Source of the DNA: Bacillota bacterium
GTDB lineage: Bacteria > Bacillota > Clostridia > Lachnospirales > Lachnospiraceae
Direction of reading: 5' to 3'
Assembly: GCA_023409535.1 (NCBI GenBank)
Contig: JAEYGZ010000013.1
Span: forward strand, 186,001 to 250,000
DNA length: 64,000 nt
Positions 43,427 to 51,937 of the stretch are shown here, piece by piece. The position numbers were made by a program, and so were the translations under genes. The stretch's first letter is position 1; each line of letters begins with the position of its first letter. The notes under the pieces are model-generated. The model was not told where the DNA came from. It worked only from the letters and a program-made list of their open reading frames with translations, and made no database searches.

Positions 43427-44260
43427 TCAGATGAGAGAATGTACGAGCTGCTGGGTATAGGCATGCTGGGGGTCCTCCAGGATCTGGTCGGTCAGACCGC
43501 TTTCCACAATTCTGCCGTCAAGCATTACAACGGTACGGTCGGCAAGCATGCGGATGACAGCCAGATCATGAGATACCAGCAGGATGGATATGTTATATTT
43601 TGCTTTGATTTTGCGAATCAGGTCCAGTACCTTTGCCTGTACCGACAGATCAAGACCTGTGGTAACCTCGTCCAGCAGCAGAAGAGAGGGATTATTGGCA
43701 AGAGCCTTGGAGATCTGAACGCGCTGCTGCATTCCTCCGGAGAAGTTCTTCGGTGCTTCACTCATTCGTGAGGTAAGTATTTCTACCGCATCAAGAAGCT
43801 CTGTTGCACGGGCTGTCATCCTGCCCGCATTGCGGCTGCCTGCGGCGATGATCTTCTCTGCGATGTTGGAGGCGGCGGAGTAGTCCATACGAAGTCCAAG
43901 GATGTGGTTCTGATAAACCATTCCCATGATATTATTCTTTATCATGCGCTGCTCTGCGGCACTTGCGGTCCAGATATCCCGCCCGCCGTTTTTATAATCC
44001 CCCAGGTAGGCGCTGCCGCTGGTGGGTTCAAGATCAAAGTAAAGACTCTTCATCAGGGTGGATTTACCGGAACCGCTTTCGCCGACAATTCCAAGTACCT
44101 CTCCCGGGTACACTTCAAGAGAGAGGTCATTAGCCGCCCAGACAGTGCCGCATACGGTGCAGCGGTTTTTCTCCAGACTGTGCCGGCACTGCGGGCATCC
44201 GCCGCCATAGTGTACAATAAGATTATTTATCTTTAGTACAGGTTTTTCATTAAGACTCAT
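43427..44260 (-). CDS. phnK: C-P lyase complex ATP-binding protein PhnK with zinc-ribbon-like insert
   Basis: The 277-residue ABC ATPase has Walker A GESGSGKST (near residue 58), signature FSGGMQQRVQISKAL and Walker B LLLLDEVTTGLD. It binds the core PhnGHIJ complex. Residues about 20-40 contain CPQC and, 10 residues later, CTVC, a four-Cys zinc-ribbon-like insert placed between the first two beta strands. E. coli PhnK lacks it. The ATG overlaps the phnJ stop by 4 bp. Confidence 0.93.
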   Translation of the reverse strand: MSLNEKPVLKINNLIVHYGGGCPQCRHSLEKNRCTVCGTVWAANDLSLEVYPGEVLGIVGESGSGKSTLMKSLYFDLEPTSGSAYLGDYKNGGRDIWTASAAEQRMIKNNIMGMVYQNHILGLRMDYSAASNIAEKIIAAGSRNAGRMTARATELLDAVEILTSRMSEAPKNFSGGMQQRVQISKALANNPSLLLLDEVTTGLDLSVQAKVLDLIRKIKAKYNISILLVSHDLAVIRMLADRTVVMLDGRIVESGLTDQILEDPQHAYTQQLVHSLI

Positions 44261-45108
44261 ATGCCTGCGTGCTCCCTCTCTATTCTTTTATCCCTGCAGC
44301 AGGAGGTATCTGAGCATTGGTAGAACCGTTCACCGGTTACCGCATCAAACATCTCGTCCAGGTAAGTATCCGTGCTGCCGCACAGGCGGCAGTGCTTCCC
44401 CCGGAAGCTTTCCTTTTCAAAAGGAACATCTTCGAATTCCAGCGAGGCAACCTTGGTGTAAGGGGGAATTGCATAGATTTTCTTCTCGCGTCCGGCGCCG
44501 AAGAGGTACAGGCAATCTGCCTCGTGAAGCTTTGGGTTGTCAAATTTGGGGATAGGGCTGGGGTTCATAATATAACGATCCTCTACCATTACGGGATATT
44601 CAGAAGAGATTGTAATCTTTTTATATTTCATCAGGCTTTCATAAAGCTGAAGCCAGATGGGGGCATAATCCTTCTCCGCATGCATTTTCTTGGTAACTTC
44701 CTCGCTGGCCTCCACGATGCGCAGCGGCTCGGGAATAGGAACCTGCAGGATCAGAATCTGGTCGTTCGTCATAGGGACTTCCGGAATTCTGTGGCGGGTC
44801 TGTATGACAGTAGCTTCGCCGGTTCTGCCGGTGGTTTTCACATCGGTGCAGAGACCGACAAATTTCTTGATATTCACAGCATTGACACTTTCGTCGCTGC
44901 CCTGGTCAATCACCTTAAGTACATCATCGGGGCCGATCAGTGACAGGGTCAGCTGGATCCCGCCCGTACCCCAACCGCGCCCGATGGGAAGTTCCCTGGA
45001 GCCGAAGGGCACCTGATAACCGGGAATTGCAACTGCTTTTATGCTGCTTCTTCTGATTTCCCTTTTGGAACCTTCGTCCAGGAATGCAAAGTTATAATTT
45101 TTATTCAT
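44257..45108 (-). CDS. phnJ: Ribose 1-methylphosphonate 5-phosphate C-P lyase PhnJ
   Basis: The 283-residue protein is the radical SAM C-P lyase. Its four conserved Cys are C240, C243, C265 and C271 (spacing 2, 21, 5), nearly the same numbering as in E. coli. It breaks the C-P bond, releasing methane from methylphosphonate and forming the 1,2-cyclic phosphate. ATG 45108 has AAGGAGACAGG upstream; a longer frame to 45162 lies inside phnI and is not used. It overlaps phnI by 8 bp. Confidence 0.96.
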   Translation of the reverse strand: MNKNYNFAFLDEGSKREIRRSSIKAVAIPGYQVPFGSRELPIGRGWGTGGIQLTLSLIGPDDVLKVIDQGSDESVNAVNIKKFVGLCTDVKTTGRTGEATVIQTRHRIPEVPMTNDQILILQVPIPEPLRIVEASEEVTKKMHAEKDYAPIWLQLYESLMKYKKITISSEYPVMVEDRYIMNPSPIPKFDNPKLHEADCLYLFGAGREKKIYAIPPYTKVASLEFEDVPFEKESFRGKHCRLCGSTDTYLDEMFDAVTGERFYQCSDTSCCRDKRIEREHAGI

Positions 45109-46165
45109 TTTCCTGTCTCCTTGTTTTTCTGACTGCGTCAAGCTTGGATTGGAAGGTGACATAGTGAGGAAGCTTAAGATGGGAGATGAAACCGTTCATC
45201 TCAAGGCTGTCACCGTGCATCAGAACGAATTCTTCATTCTGGGTCGGATAAGGACCCTTTTGCTCCAGTTCATTGTCAATCACTGCCATGGCGATAGCTT
45301 TGTTTTCGTTTCTTCCAAACACTGCGCCGTAACCTACGGCAAGCTTTAAGCAGTTTTTATCTTCAGCCTGGTTAAAGCATTCAACCTCGGTGATTAAGAT
45401 CTCACCGATATAGATATTCTGTGTGCCGTCAAAGAGATAGGGCACGCATAATTCCACATAACCGGTACGAAGCTCCCCGACAGTGGGATGCACCTGTCCG
45501 AAGCCGCGAAGCACGGAATACGAAAGACCGGAGAGAAAGCCGGTATCGGCACGTGACAGGGTCTGCAGGCGTGCACTCCGGTCTGAGGGGAATTCCAGCA
45601 GCTTCTCTGTGATATCAAAAGGCTTTGTGTCATCCTTTTGATAGGAATCGATGAGTCCTTCCTTTTTCAATTCCTCTGAAACTCTGGGAAAATGGGTGAT
45701 TTCCTGAGGAGTCTGTCTCTCAAGCTCTTTACGGACAGTTTCATACAGGGCAATGGAATTCTCATGATCAAGATTAAAATTAATCAGACGGTGAGTATAA
45801 TCATAGGTGGCACCCAGAAGCTGGCCTCCGGGGATATCCTTAAAGGCCGCGGAAATTCTGCGTACCACGCGCATCTCGGAGCCGTCAACCACCTCGGTAT
45901 AATAATTTCTGGTCAGGGTGGAGCGATAGGCACGAAGCAGGAATACCGCCTCCTCGATGGAGCCTTCGCACTGCTTGAGAGCAAGTGCCGCATAGGTTTT
46001 TGAATATAATCCGGCTTCACTCATCACTCTGTCTACCAGCAGGGACATCTTATGTTCAATTGCTTTAAGCTCAATGTCCATTACGGTACCGCTGCGGTAA
46101 TAACGCAGAAGATCAATACTTGCTTCGATGGCTTCCTTGCCACCGGATACTGCAACATATGCCAT
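45101..46165 (-). CDS. phnI: C-P lyase complex subunit PhnI
   Basis: This 354-residue protein has the same length as E. coli PhnI and the family pattern (AYVAVSGGKEAIEAS at the start; GVHPTVGELRTG-like GQVHPTVGELRTGYVEL near residue 225; LPHYVTFQSKLDAVRK at the end). PhnI is the nucleosidase subunit which swaps adenine of ATP or GTP for the phosphonate with PhnG, H and L. Its start lies directly after the phnH stop. Confidence 0.95.
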   Translation of the reverse strand: MAYVAVSGGKEAIEASIDLLRYYRSGTVMDIELKAIEHKMSLLVDRVMSEAGLYSKTYAALALKQCEGSIEEAVFLLRAYRSTLTRNYYTEVVDGSEMRVVRRISAAFKDIPGGQLLGATYDYTHRLINFNLDHENSIALYETVRKELERQTPQEITHFPRVSEELKKEGLIDSYQKDDTKPFDITEKLLEFPSDRSARLQTLSRADTGFLSGLSYSVLRGFGQVHPTVGELRTGYVELCVPYLFDGTQNIYIGEILITEVECFNQAEDKNCLKLAVGYGAVFGRNENKAIAMAVIDNELEQKGPYPTQNEEFVLMHGDSLEMNGFISHLKLPHYVTFQSKLDAVRKTRRQENE

Positions 46166-46750
46166 TTACTCTGCCTCCCTTAATGTCAGTCGGGGGATGG
46201 CAAATAAATCACCGTTCCCTGACACAAATATTAAATCAATTCCCTGAGGGTATTCATAATACTGCTCATCCCGAAGATCAAGCGCCGTCTGTACCAGCTC
46301 ATCCGTATGAAATTCGGCCGTATTTCGAATGCCGGCACCGTACAGCCTAAGATCACAGGAATTGCTGCCGGGGACTTTTACGATTACGGTTGCTGATTTA
46401 TGGGGATCCTTCAAGGTACCGCATTTGGCATGCTTAATCACCTGTGCCAGGTGATTTTCCTCAGGAACAAAGATGAAATCAGCATTCTCAAGCGACTCCG
46501 GGCGGGAGAGGGTAAGAGAGGAGATTTCCTCGGAAAGCCCGGTATCCTCACAGGCATAGAAGCTTACTTCGTTATCCAGCAGAGTCAATGCAATCGCTAA
46601 AAATTCCGGGTTTCTGCCGAATAATTTATCCGCATAGGATTTTACCGAAACAACTCTTGTGGGATTACTCATGGCAGTAAGAATCAGCCGGTATACCTTC
46701 TGTGAATCAAAAACCCCGTCAAAGCTGTGTATTTTCTGTAGTGCTGCCAT
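46166..46750 (-). CDS. phnH: C-P lyase complex subunit PhnH
   Basis: The 194-residue protein matches PhnH (KVYRLILTAMSNPTRVVSV near residue 19; LRLYGAGIRNTAEF near residue 133; YPQGIDLIFV near the end). PhnH is an essential partner of PhnG, I and J. The gene lies 3 bp from phnG and abuts phnI, which is the canonical order. Confidence 0.95.
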   Translation of the reverse strand: MAALQKIHSFDGVFDSQKVYRLILTAMSNPTRVVSVKSYADKLFGRNPEFLAIALTLLDNEVSFYACEDTGLSEEISSLTLSRPESLENADFIFVPEENHLAQVIKHAKCGTLKDPHKSATVIVKVPGSNSCDLRLYGAGIRNTAEFHTDELVQTALDLRDEQYYEYPQGIDLIFVSGNGDLFAIPRLTLREAE

Positions 46751-46753
46751 AAT

Positions 46754-47176
46754 TTACGCTCCTTCCTGATCCATTGATGTGAAGTTAACCATTGTGTTAA
46801 GGTGAAGGGCATTTTCCTTTTCTTCCAGCAGAAGCTGTTCCTGTTCCAGCTTCAGAAGAACAGCTTCCTCCCGGAAAATACCTTTATTGTAAGCTGCATC
46901 TATCACAGCCATATTAAGTGTCTTCTCAAAGTTTTCTCCCATGGTAACAGCAGCACCTTTCATACCGCTCAGCTCGACCATTGCTTCGCATACCATAACT
47001 TCTCCGATATAGAAGACGCTTTCCTTTACAGGTTCCCGCATCTTGATCATGGTTAAGGTTTTACTTGGCTCCTTAATTATGACGATCTGGTATTGTTCCT
47101 TTATCTTCTCAGACAATTCTGCGATGGTCTGGTTGTCTGCTTTTGCCATGATTCTGAATAATCGTTTTTTATCCAT
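46754..47176 (-). CDS. phnG: C-P lyase complex subunit PhnG
   Basis: The 140-residue protein matches PhnG (RLFRIMAKADNQTIAEL at the start; VKESVFYIGEVMVCEAMVEL near residue 52; MGENFEKTLNMAVIDAAYNKG). It is part of the PhnGHIJ core. ATG 47176 is preceded by GAGGA with about 6 bp; ATG 47188 has no spacing to its ribosome site. A small GCACG/CGTGC hairpin lies just upstream. Confidence 0.93.
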   Translation of the reverse strand: MDKKRLFRIMAKADNQTIAELSEKIKEQYQIVIIKEPSKTLTMIKMREPVKESVFYIGEVMVCEAMVELSGMKGAAVTMGENFEKTLNMAVIDAAYNKGIFREEAVLLKLEQEQLLLEEKENALHLNTMVNFTSMDQEGA

Positions 47177-47230
47177 ATCTGTCCTCATTCCTGCACGTAT
47201 TTCGTGCCTGTAACGTAAGTGCCTGATTGG

Positions 47231-48100
47231 TTATTTTACTTTTGCTTTTATTTTTGTTGCTGCCATTTCTAACAGAATAACTGCAATTACAACAATGTAG
47301 GTAAGGTAACCCATCTCCCGAAGATCCAGGTAGAAATTGCCTGCCATGAACAGGTTGTAGCCGATACCGCCGGCACCAGCCGCAGCACCCATGGCAATGG
47401 CATTGGTGAAGTTAATCTCAAAGCGCATAAAGGTCCAGGACAGCATATAGCTTATGGACGAGGGAACGATTGCCTGAAATACGATCTGCCAGAAGTTTGC
47501 ACCGCTTGCTTTTAATGCCTCGATGGTTCCGTCATCCATTTCTTCAATGGATTCTGCATAAGCCTTGGTCAGATAACCGGCACTGTGAAAGGTAAGACCT
47601 GCGACGGCGGCGACACTTCCAAGTCCGGCGGATACGGCAAAGATTAATACCCATAGAATGGTGGGAACCGCACGGATAAATGCCACGACACTCTTAATAA
47701 TAGCTGCGATTGCCGGATTGGCGATGTTTTTCGCGCATAGCAATGCCGCAAAGAATGCAATGACTGCTCCGGTAATGGTGGACAGGATTCCGAGACAGAA
47801 GGTGATAAGCAGCTGATATAAAATTCCTGTTGCCGTATCGTAGGTAAGCTTTGGCTGCATAAATACAATTCTGATGTTGCGCAGCGTACTGCTGATGGCT
47901 TCTCCAACATTAATATCCTTATAGTCAAAGGTCATAAAACCATAGACCGTAACGAATACTAACACAAGCATGGTAAGATTCACGGCCAGAGCACCTTTAC
48001 TCTTCGCACCGGTTTTGATCTTACCGGAGGAGGTTTTGCTGATGTGCTGCTGCAGCTCAAAGCTTAAGGTTTGATTTTGCAGGATAGCTGTATCATTCAT
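47231..48100 (-). CDS. phnE: Phosphonate ABC transporter permease PhnE (second)
   Basis: The 289-residue permease has about six hydrophobic segments and the EAA-type loop SIEEMDDGTIEALKASGANFWQIVFQAIVP near residues 175-205. With the first PhnE-type protein it forms the membrane channel for phosphonate uptake. Its ATG overlaps the end of that gene by 4 bp. Two permease genes per operon are common in Firmicutes phn and ptx transporters. Confidence 0.92.
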   Translation of the reverse strand: MNDTAILQNQTLSFELQQHISKTSSGKIKTGAKSKGALAVNLTMLVLVFVTVYGFMTFDYKDINVGEAISSTLRNIRIVFMQPKLTYDTATGILYQLLITFCLGILSTITGAVIAFFAALLCAKNIANPAIAAIIKSVVAFIRAVPTILWVLIFAVSAGLGSVAAVAGLTFHSAGYLTKAYAESIEEMDDGTIEALKASGANFWQIVFQAIVPSSISYMLSWTFMRFEINFTNAIAMGAAAGAGGIGYNLFMAGNFYLDLREMGYLTYIVVIAVILLEMAATKIKAKVK

Positions 48101-48903
48101 AATATTGCCTTTCTGATCTTACTTGAAATATTTTCAAGAACGATAACCACGATAACGATGGACAGGATTACTAGGCTGGCGGAAGCATAATCCAGGCGTT
48201 TGTAATATAAATCAAACATATAACCAATTCCGGTAGCAGTAAGAATTCCGATCAGTGTTGAGCTTCGGATATTTGTCTCGATCATAAACAGCACCCAGGT
48301 GATGATTTCAGAAAGGGAGGAGGGTACAATTCCCTGAAATACCGTCTGCATATAGGTGGCGCCTGAAGCGTGCAGAGCTTCCACACAATCCGCACTGACC
48401 TCGTCAATGGTTTCGATAAAGGTTCTGGTAAGCATTCCGAAGGTTGTGAAGAATAATGCGAAGAACCCGGTCAGGATGTTTTGTCCAAAGGAGAAGAGCA
48501 GAAGAATAGCCCACACAACATCAGGTACATTCCGGAAAAACGCAGCAATGATTCTTACAATCCTGGCAAGGATGCCGTTGATCTTCGTGGTTTTGGAACC
48601 CATCAGACTGAAGAAAAAAGCGAAGATTGCAGCAACAACAGTAACTGCTACCGAGAGGAGAACAGTGTCGAAGAGTCGATCCAGAATTCTTGGAAGCCTT
48701 GTGAGAGATTTTTCATCCGGAACAAGATTGGTAACCACCCAGAGAACTGCCTTTGGGAAGGAGGTGATTCCGGCTGCGACATCATATTCGGTCAGGTAGG
48801 AGGCCAGAAAAAACAGCAGCAGTACGGTGAACAGTACCAGTGTATACATCCGTTTTCGTCGGGTGAAGATGATAATATTGTCGGGATTTTTTTTATTCTT
48901 CAT
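48097..48903 (-). CDS. phnE: Phosphonate ABC transporter permease PhnE (first)
   Basis: This 268-residue permease has about six membrane segments and an EAA-type loop TIDEVSADCVEALHASGATYMQTVFQGIVP near residues 163-192. ATG 48903 is preceded by GAGAGGG and overlaps the phnC stop by 11 bp; codons further upstream to 48999 belong to phnC in another frame. It acts with the second permease and PhnC. Confidence 0.91.
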   Translation of the reverse strand: MKNKKNPDNIIIFTRRKRMYTLVLFTVLLLFFLASYLTEYDVAAGITSFPKAVLWVVTNLVPDEKSLTRLPRILDRLFDTVLLSVAVTVVAAIFAFFFSLMGSKTTKINGILARIVRIIAAFFRNVPDVVWAILLLFSFGQNILTGFFALFFTTFGMLTRTFIETIDEVSADCVEALHASGATYMQTVFQGIVPSSLSEIITWVLFMIETNIRSSTLIGILTATGIGYMFDLYYKRLDYASASLVILSIVIVVIVLENISSKIRKAIL

Positions 48904-49681
48904 ATTCGGAAGCCCTCTCATCGGTGATAAGCTGGCCTTCATGGGATTGATAAATCTCATGAATCGTCTTTTTATCAAGCATGTCGGATGATCCGTCATA
49001 TACTACATGGCCCTTGGTTATTCCGATGATCCTTTTTGAATATCTCATTGCTACATCAACCTGATGAAGATTAAGGATGCAGGTGATTTTCATGGTCTTA
49101 TTGATATCTGTCAGGTAATCCATAATAATCTTGGAGGAGTTTGGGTCAAGGGATGCAATGGGCTCATCGCACAGAATAAGCTTTGGCTGCTGCATCAGTG
49201 CCCTGGCGATTCCCACACGCTGCTTCTGGCCCCCTGACAGCTCATCACAGCGCTTATAAGCCTGTTCCGTCAGTCCCAGCTTATCCAGGATGATAAAAGC
49301 CTGCTCCTTTTCCTTCTCCGTATAATGTCCGATGGCTCCGCTGAGGGTGGATTTGTACCCAAGTCTGCCATGAAGGACATTTTCAATGACACTCAGGCGG
49401 TTAACCAGGTTATAATGCTGGAATATCATGCCGGTTTTTGTTCTGACTTTACGCAATGCTTTTCCGGAGACGCCTGTGATGTCCTGCCCGTCGAATATAA
49501 TTGCGCCCTGCGTTGCATCAACAAGACGGTTGATGCAGCGCAGAAGCGTAGATTTTCCTGCCCCGGAGGGACCGATGACGGACACAAATTCGCCTTCTTC
49601 AAATGATAACGTGACATCCTGCAGCGCTTTTGTAGAATTGTTATAAGTTTTGCTCACGTTTTTTATCTCTAAGAATGACAA
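48893..49681 (-). CDS. phnC: Phosphonate ABC transporter ATP-binding protein
   Basis: The 262-residue ATPase has Walker A GPSGAGKST (near residue 37), signature LSGGQKQRVGIARALMQQ and Walker B LILCDEPIASLDP followed by H-loop NLHQVDVAMRY. These match PhnC. It energises uptake through the two PhnE permeases. It starts 12 bp after phnD. Confidence 0.95.
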   Translation of the reverse strand: MSFLEIKNVSKTYNNSTKALQDVTLSFEEGEFVSVIGPSGAGKSTLLRCINRLVDATQGAIIFDGQDITGVSGKALRKVRTKTGMIFQHYNLVNRLSVIENVLHGRLGYKSTLSGAIGHYTEKEKEQAFIILDKLGLTEQAYKRCDELSGGQKQRVGIARALMQQPKLILCDEPIASLDPNSSKIIMDYLTDINKTMKITCILNLHQVDVAMRYSKRIIGITKGHVVYDGSSDMLDKKTIHEIYQSHEGQLITDERASEYEE

Positions 49682-49693
49682 TCTATGTTCCTC

Positions 49694-50848
49694 CTACTCC
49701 ATTTCGCGGATCGGATTAAACCAGGCATCCTCTACGAGAACAAAATGCTCCTTGTCCGTTTTCTTGAACATTCCTACCTTGCCGGAGTCAGCAAGAACGA
49801 AAATCAGAGGATTGTTCGCAACGTCGTCCGAGGTAAAGAGCTCCTGTATCTTCTTGGTGTCATCGGCGCTTAAGGTCTCTGAATTGTAAGCAAAGGGTCC
49901 GTTTAAAACCGGAGTTGACTGGATAACAAAGCTCTGCTTGCCGACTAAGGTATCAAAAGGAGCGGAAGCATCTGCCTTTACTTCATATACGGCACCGGGC
50001 TTGTTAGCTTCACCTGCAACCAGATTCATATAGGTATTTAACTCGGTGTCACAGAAGGCTGCTACCTCTGCCTTGCCGGAGAGAAGGTTTACGGCAGAAC
50101 CCTGATGGGAACCGCCAAAGAGTACCTCAGAGAAGAACATGTCATCTCCGCCCTCTGCAAGATCGTCTACCGTGATGTCTTTCCATTCGTCAGTTGTGCT
50201 GAAGAAGGTTATGATGTTATTGGTGGGTACCTTGAAGCCTGAAGTAGAGCTGTTACTTACGAAGGAAATCTTCTTGCCCTGGATGCTGGCGATGGAATAT
50301 TTATCGCCGTCCATATAATTGCTTTCCTGTCCCTTGTTTACGGAAAGCCAACTGTAGTAAATTGCGTCGTCTAAGGTACCCGAAGCACCAGAGTTAACAA
50401 ATAAAGGCTGAACAGCTGCATTTTTGGTGTTTGCTTCAATATATCCCTGGGCGCCCATAAAGCAAATCTGCGCGGTGCCGCTTGCAAGTGCTTCGATAGC
50501 GATGGAATAATCTGTGGTCAGCTTATGCTCTACCTTCTTACCGGTAGCTTGTCCGATTAATTTAGCGATTTCATCACGTGCAGGCTGATAATCTGCTGCG
50601 GATTCATTGGGATACCATACCAGGGTTATGGTTCCTGAGGCAGTATCTTCAGCTGCAGGTGTGCTTGCTTCCGGTGCAGGTGTGCCGGTTGCTGCAGTTG
50701 AACTGTTATCTTCGGTAGAAGTGGGTGCCGCGGTGGAGCTGTTATCGGGATTGCTTGTTTCTTCCGCTCCGCAGGCAACCAATGAAAATGCCATTGCAGT
50801 TACTGCGGTTAACGTAGTGATTGATTTGATGAGCTTACTGAATTTCAT
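49694..50848 (-). CDS. phnD: Phosphonate ABC transporter binding lipoprotein
   Basis: The 384-residue protein has a lipoprotein signal (SLVAC, Cys at residue 26), a Ser/Thr/Ala-rich linker to about residue 72 and a PhnD-type binding domain (LVWYPNESAADYQPARDEIAKLIG; ICFMGAQGYIEA; SFVSNSSTSGFKVPTN). It binds phosphonate or related anions outside the cell. It is the first gene of the phn operon, with AAAAGGAGAG as ribosome site and a Pho-box-like promoter upstream. Confidence 0.93.
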   Translation of the reverse strand: MKFSKLIKSITTLTAVTAMAFSLVACGAEETSNPDNSSTAAPTSTEDNSSTAATGTPAPEASTPAAEDTASGTITLVWYPNESAADYQPARDEIAKLIGQATGKKVEHKLTTDYSIAIEALASGTAQICFMGAQGYIEANTKNAAVQPLFVNSGASGTLDDAIYYSWLSVNKGQESNYMDGDKYSIASIQGKKISFVSNSSTSGFKVPTNNIITFFSTTDEWKDITVDDLAEGGDDMFFSEVLFGGSHQGSAVNLLSGKAEVAAFCDTELNTYMNLVAGEANKPGAVYEVKADASAPFDTLVGKQSFVIQSTPVLNGPFAYNSETLSADDTKKIQELFTSDDVANNPLIFVLADSGKVGMFKKTDKEHFVLVEDAWFNPIREME

Positions 50849-50898
50849 AAATTCTCTCCTTTTTGATTATGTATTCCTCTATTCAGTTGTCACTTACG

Positions 50899-50954
50899 AT
50901 TATAAAAGATGCAATGTAAAATCATCTAGTTCGTGTCCGTAAAACATATGTTAA
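50899..50954 (-). promoter_or_regulatory. phn operon promoter with Pho-box-like repeats
   Basis: On the minus strand, TTAACA (50954-50949) and TTTACG (50943-50938) are 11 bp apart, and TTTACA (50920-50915) follows at about three such steps. TATAAT (50904-50899) comes 10 bp later, with no sigmaA -35 box. This matches the known PhoP box of Bacillus, where TT-A-CA hexamers recur every 11 bp upstream of the -10. It would make the operon phosphate-starvation induced. Confidence 0.6.
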
Positions 50955-51137
50955 ATGTTTGGTGTAAAAGGAATTTACTTTTTGTTGAATATTTATGCAA
51001 TTAATGTTGAAATGCCGGTGGAGAAAGCGTATGATAGGGATGAATTTATAAGAACGGCTTCCGGTGATTATTTATACACAGGAAGGAAGAAAGCCGATCT
51101 GCAGATACTTAAGCGGATACCGGGAATGGCTTCTTAA
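50955..51137 (+). CDS. Short hypothetical frame before vanR
   Basis: A 60-codon frame whose second half (RDEFIRTASGDYLYTGRKKA) looks coding in composition, while the first half is AT-rich and lacks a ribosome site. It ends inside the first VanR-type repeat. It is either a gene remnant or chance. No family recognised. Confidence 0.2.
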   Translation: MFGVKGIYFLLNIYAINVEMPVEKAYDRDEFIRTASGDYLYTGRKKADLQILKRIPGMAS

Positions 51138-51160
51138 GATAATCTTAAGGACTTAATAAG
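51131..51160 (+). promoter_or_regulatory. Candidate VanR binding site upstream of vanR
   Basis: TTCTTAAG (51131-51138), ATCTTAAG (51142-51149) and the weaker TTAATAAG (51153-51160) recur with an exact 11-bp step. OmpR-family regulators bind such direct repeats. A matching set lies upstream of vanG at 53062. It is about 80 bp before vanR, fitting an autoregulated promoter. Confidence 0.65.
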
Positions 51161-51238
51161 AGAAAAGCAGCATAATAAATTAAGATTTTGTGATAATCTC
51201 ACTATATATTTGTTACTATTCAGGGAGCTGGTAAGATC

Positions 51239-51937
51239 ATGATGGAGAAAATTCTGGTAGTCGATGATGAGCAATCAATTGTCGATTTGATAGAAGTGTA
51301 TTTACGAAATGAAAATTACAATGTATTTAAGTTTAATAATGGACAGGATGCTTTACAATGTATTGAGACCGAGGCAATTGATTTGGCGGTACTTGATGTG
51401 ATGCTGCCAGATATGAGCGGTTTTGCGATCTGTCAGCAGATTAGAAAGAAGCATAATTTCCCGATTATTATGCTCACGGCAAAGGATGAGGAGATAGATA
51501 AGATCACCGGACTGACCTTAGGGGCGGATGATTATATCACGAAGCCCTTCCGGCCTCTTGAGATGGTTGCCAGGGTAAAAGCCCAGTTAAGAAGATTTAC
51601 GAAGTACAATCCGGTGGAAGCTGTTTCGGAGGAAAATGTAATCGTATTCTCCGGATTGGTTTTAAATAAGGACAAGCATGAATGTATCCTGAATGAAAAA
51701 CAAATTCCGCTTACACCGATCGAGTTTTCCATTCTGTGGGTATTGGCAGGCAACCGGGGCAGGGTAATACGGTCGGAGGAATTATACCTTGCGGTATGGG
51801 GCGATAAGTATTATACCAATAATAACAATACGGTAATGGTGCATATCCGGCATATCAGGGAAAAGATGCATGATAATGCGGAGCGGCCGAAGTATATCAA
51901 AACTGTATGGGGGGTGGGCTATAAAATTGATAAATAA
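51239..51937 (+). CDS. vanR: VanR-type response regulator (OmpR family)
   Basis: The 232-residue protein has a receiver domain with D9-D10, phospho-acceptor D53 (VLDVMLPDMSG) and K near residue 102 (YITKPF), then an OmpR winged helix (residues about 130-230; TPIEFSILWVLAGNRGRVIRSEEL, YIKTVWGVGYKI). Position in front of vanS and a VanG-type ligase gives the VanR assignment. ATG 51239 and 51242 are both possible. It would activate the ligase operon on sensing a cell-wall signal. Confidence 0.85.
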   Translation: MMEKILVVDDEQSIVDLIEVYLRNENYNVFKFNNGQDALQCIETEAIDLAVLDVMLPDMSGFAICQQIRKKHNFPIIMLTAKDEEIDKITGLTLGADDYITKPFRPLEMVARVKAQLRRFTKYNPVEAVSEENVIVFSGLVLNKDKHECILNEKQIPLTPIEFSILWVLAGNRGRVIRSEELYLAVWGDKYYTNNNNTVMVHIRHIREKMHDNAERPKYIKTVWGVGYKIDK

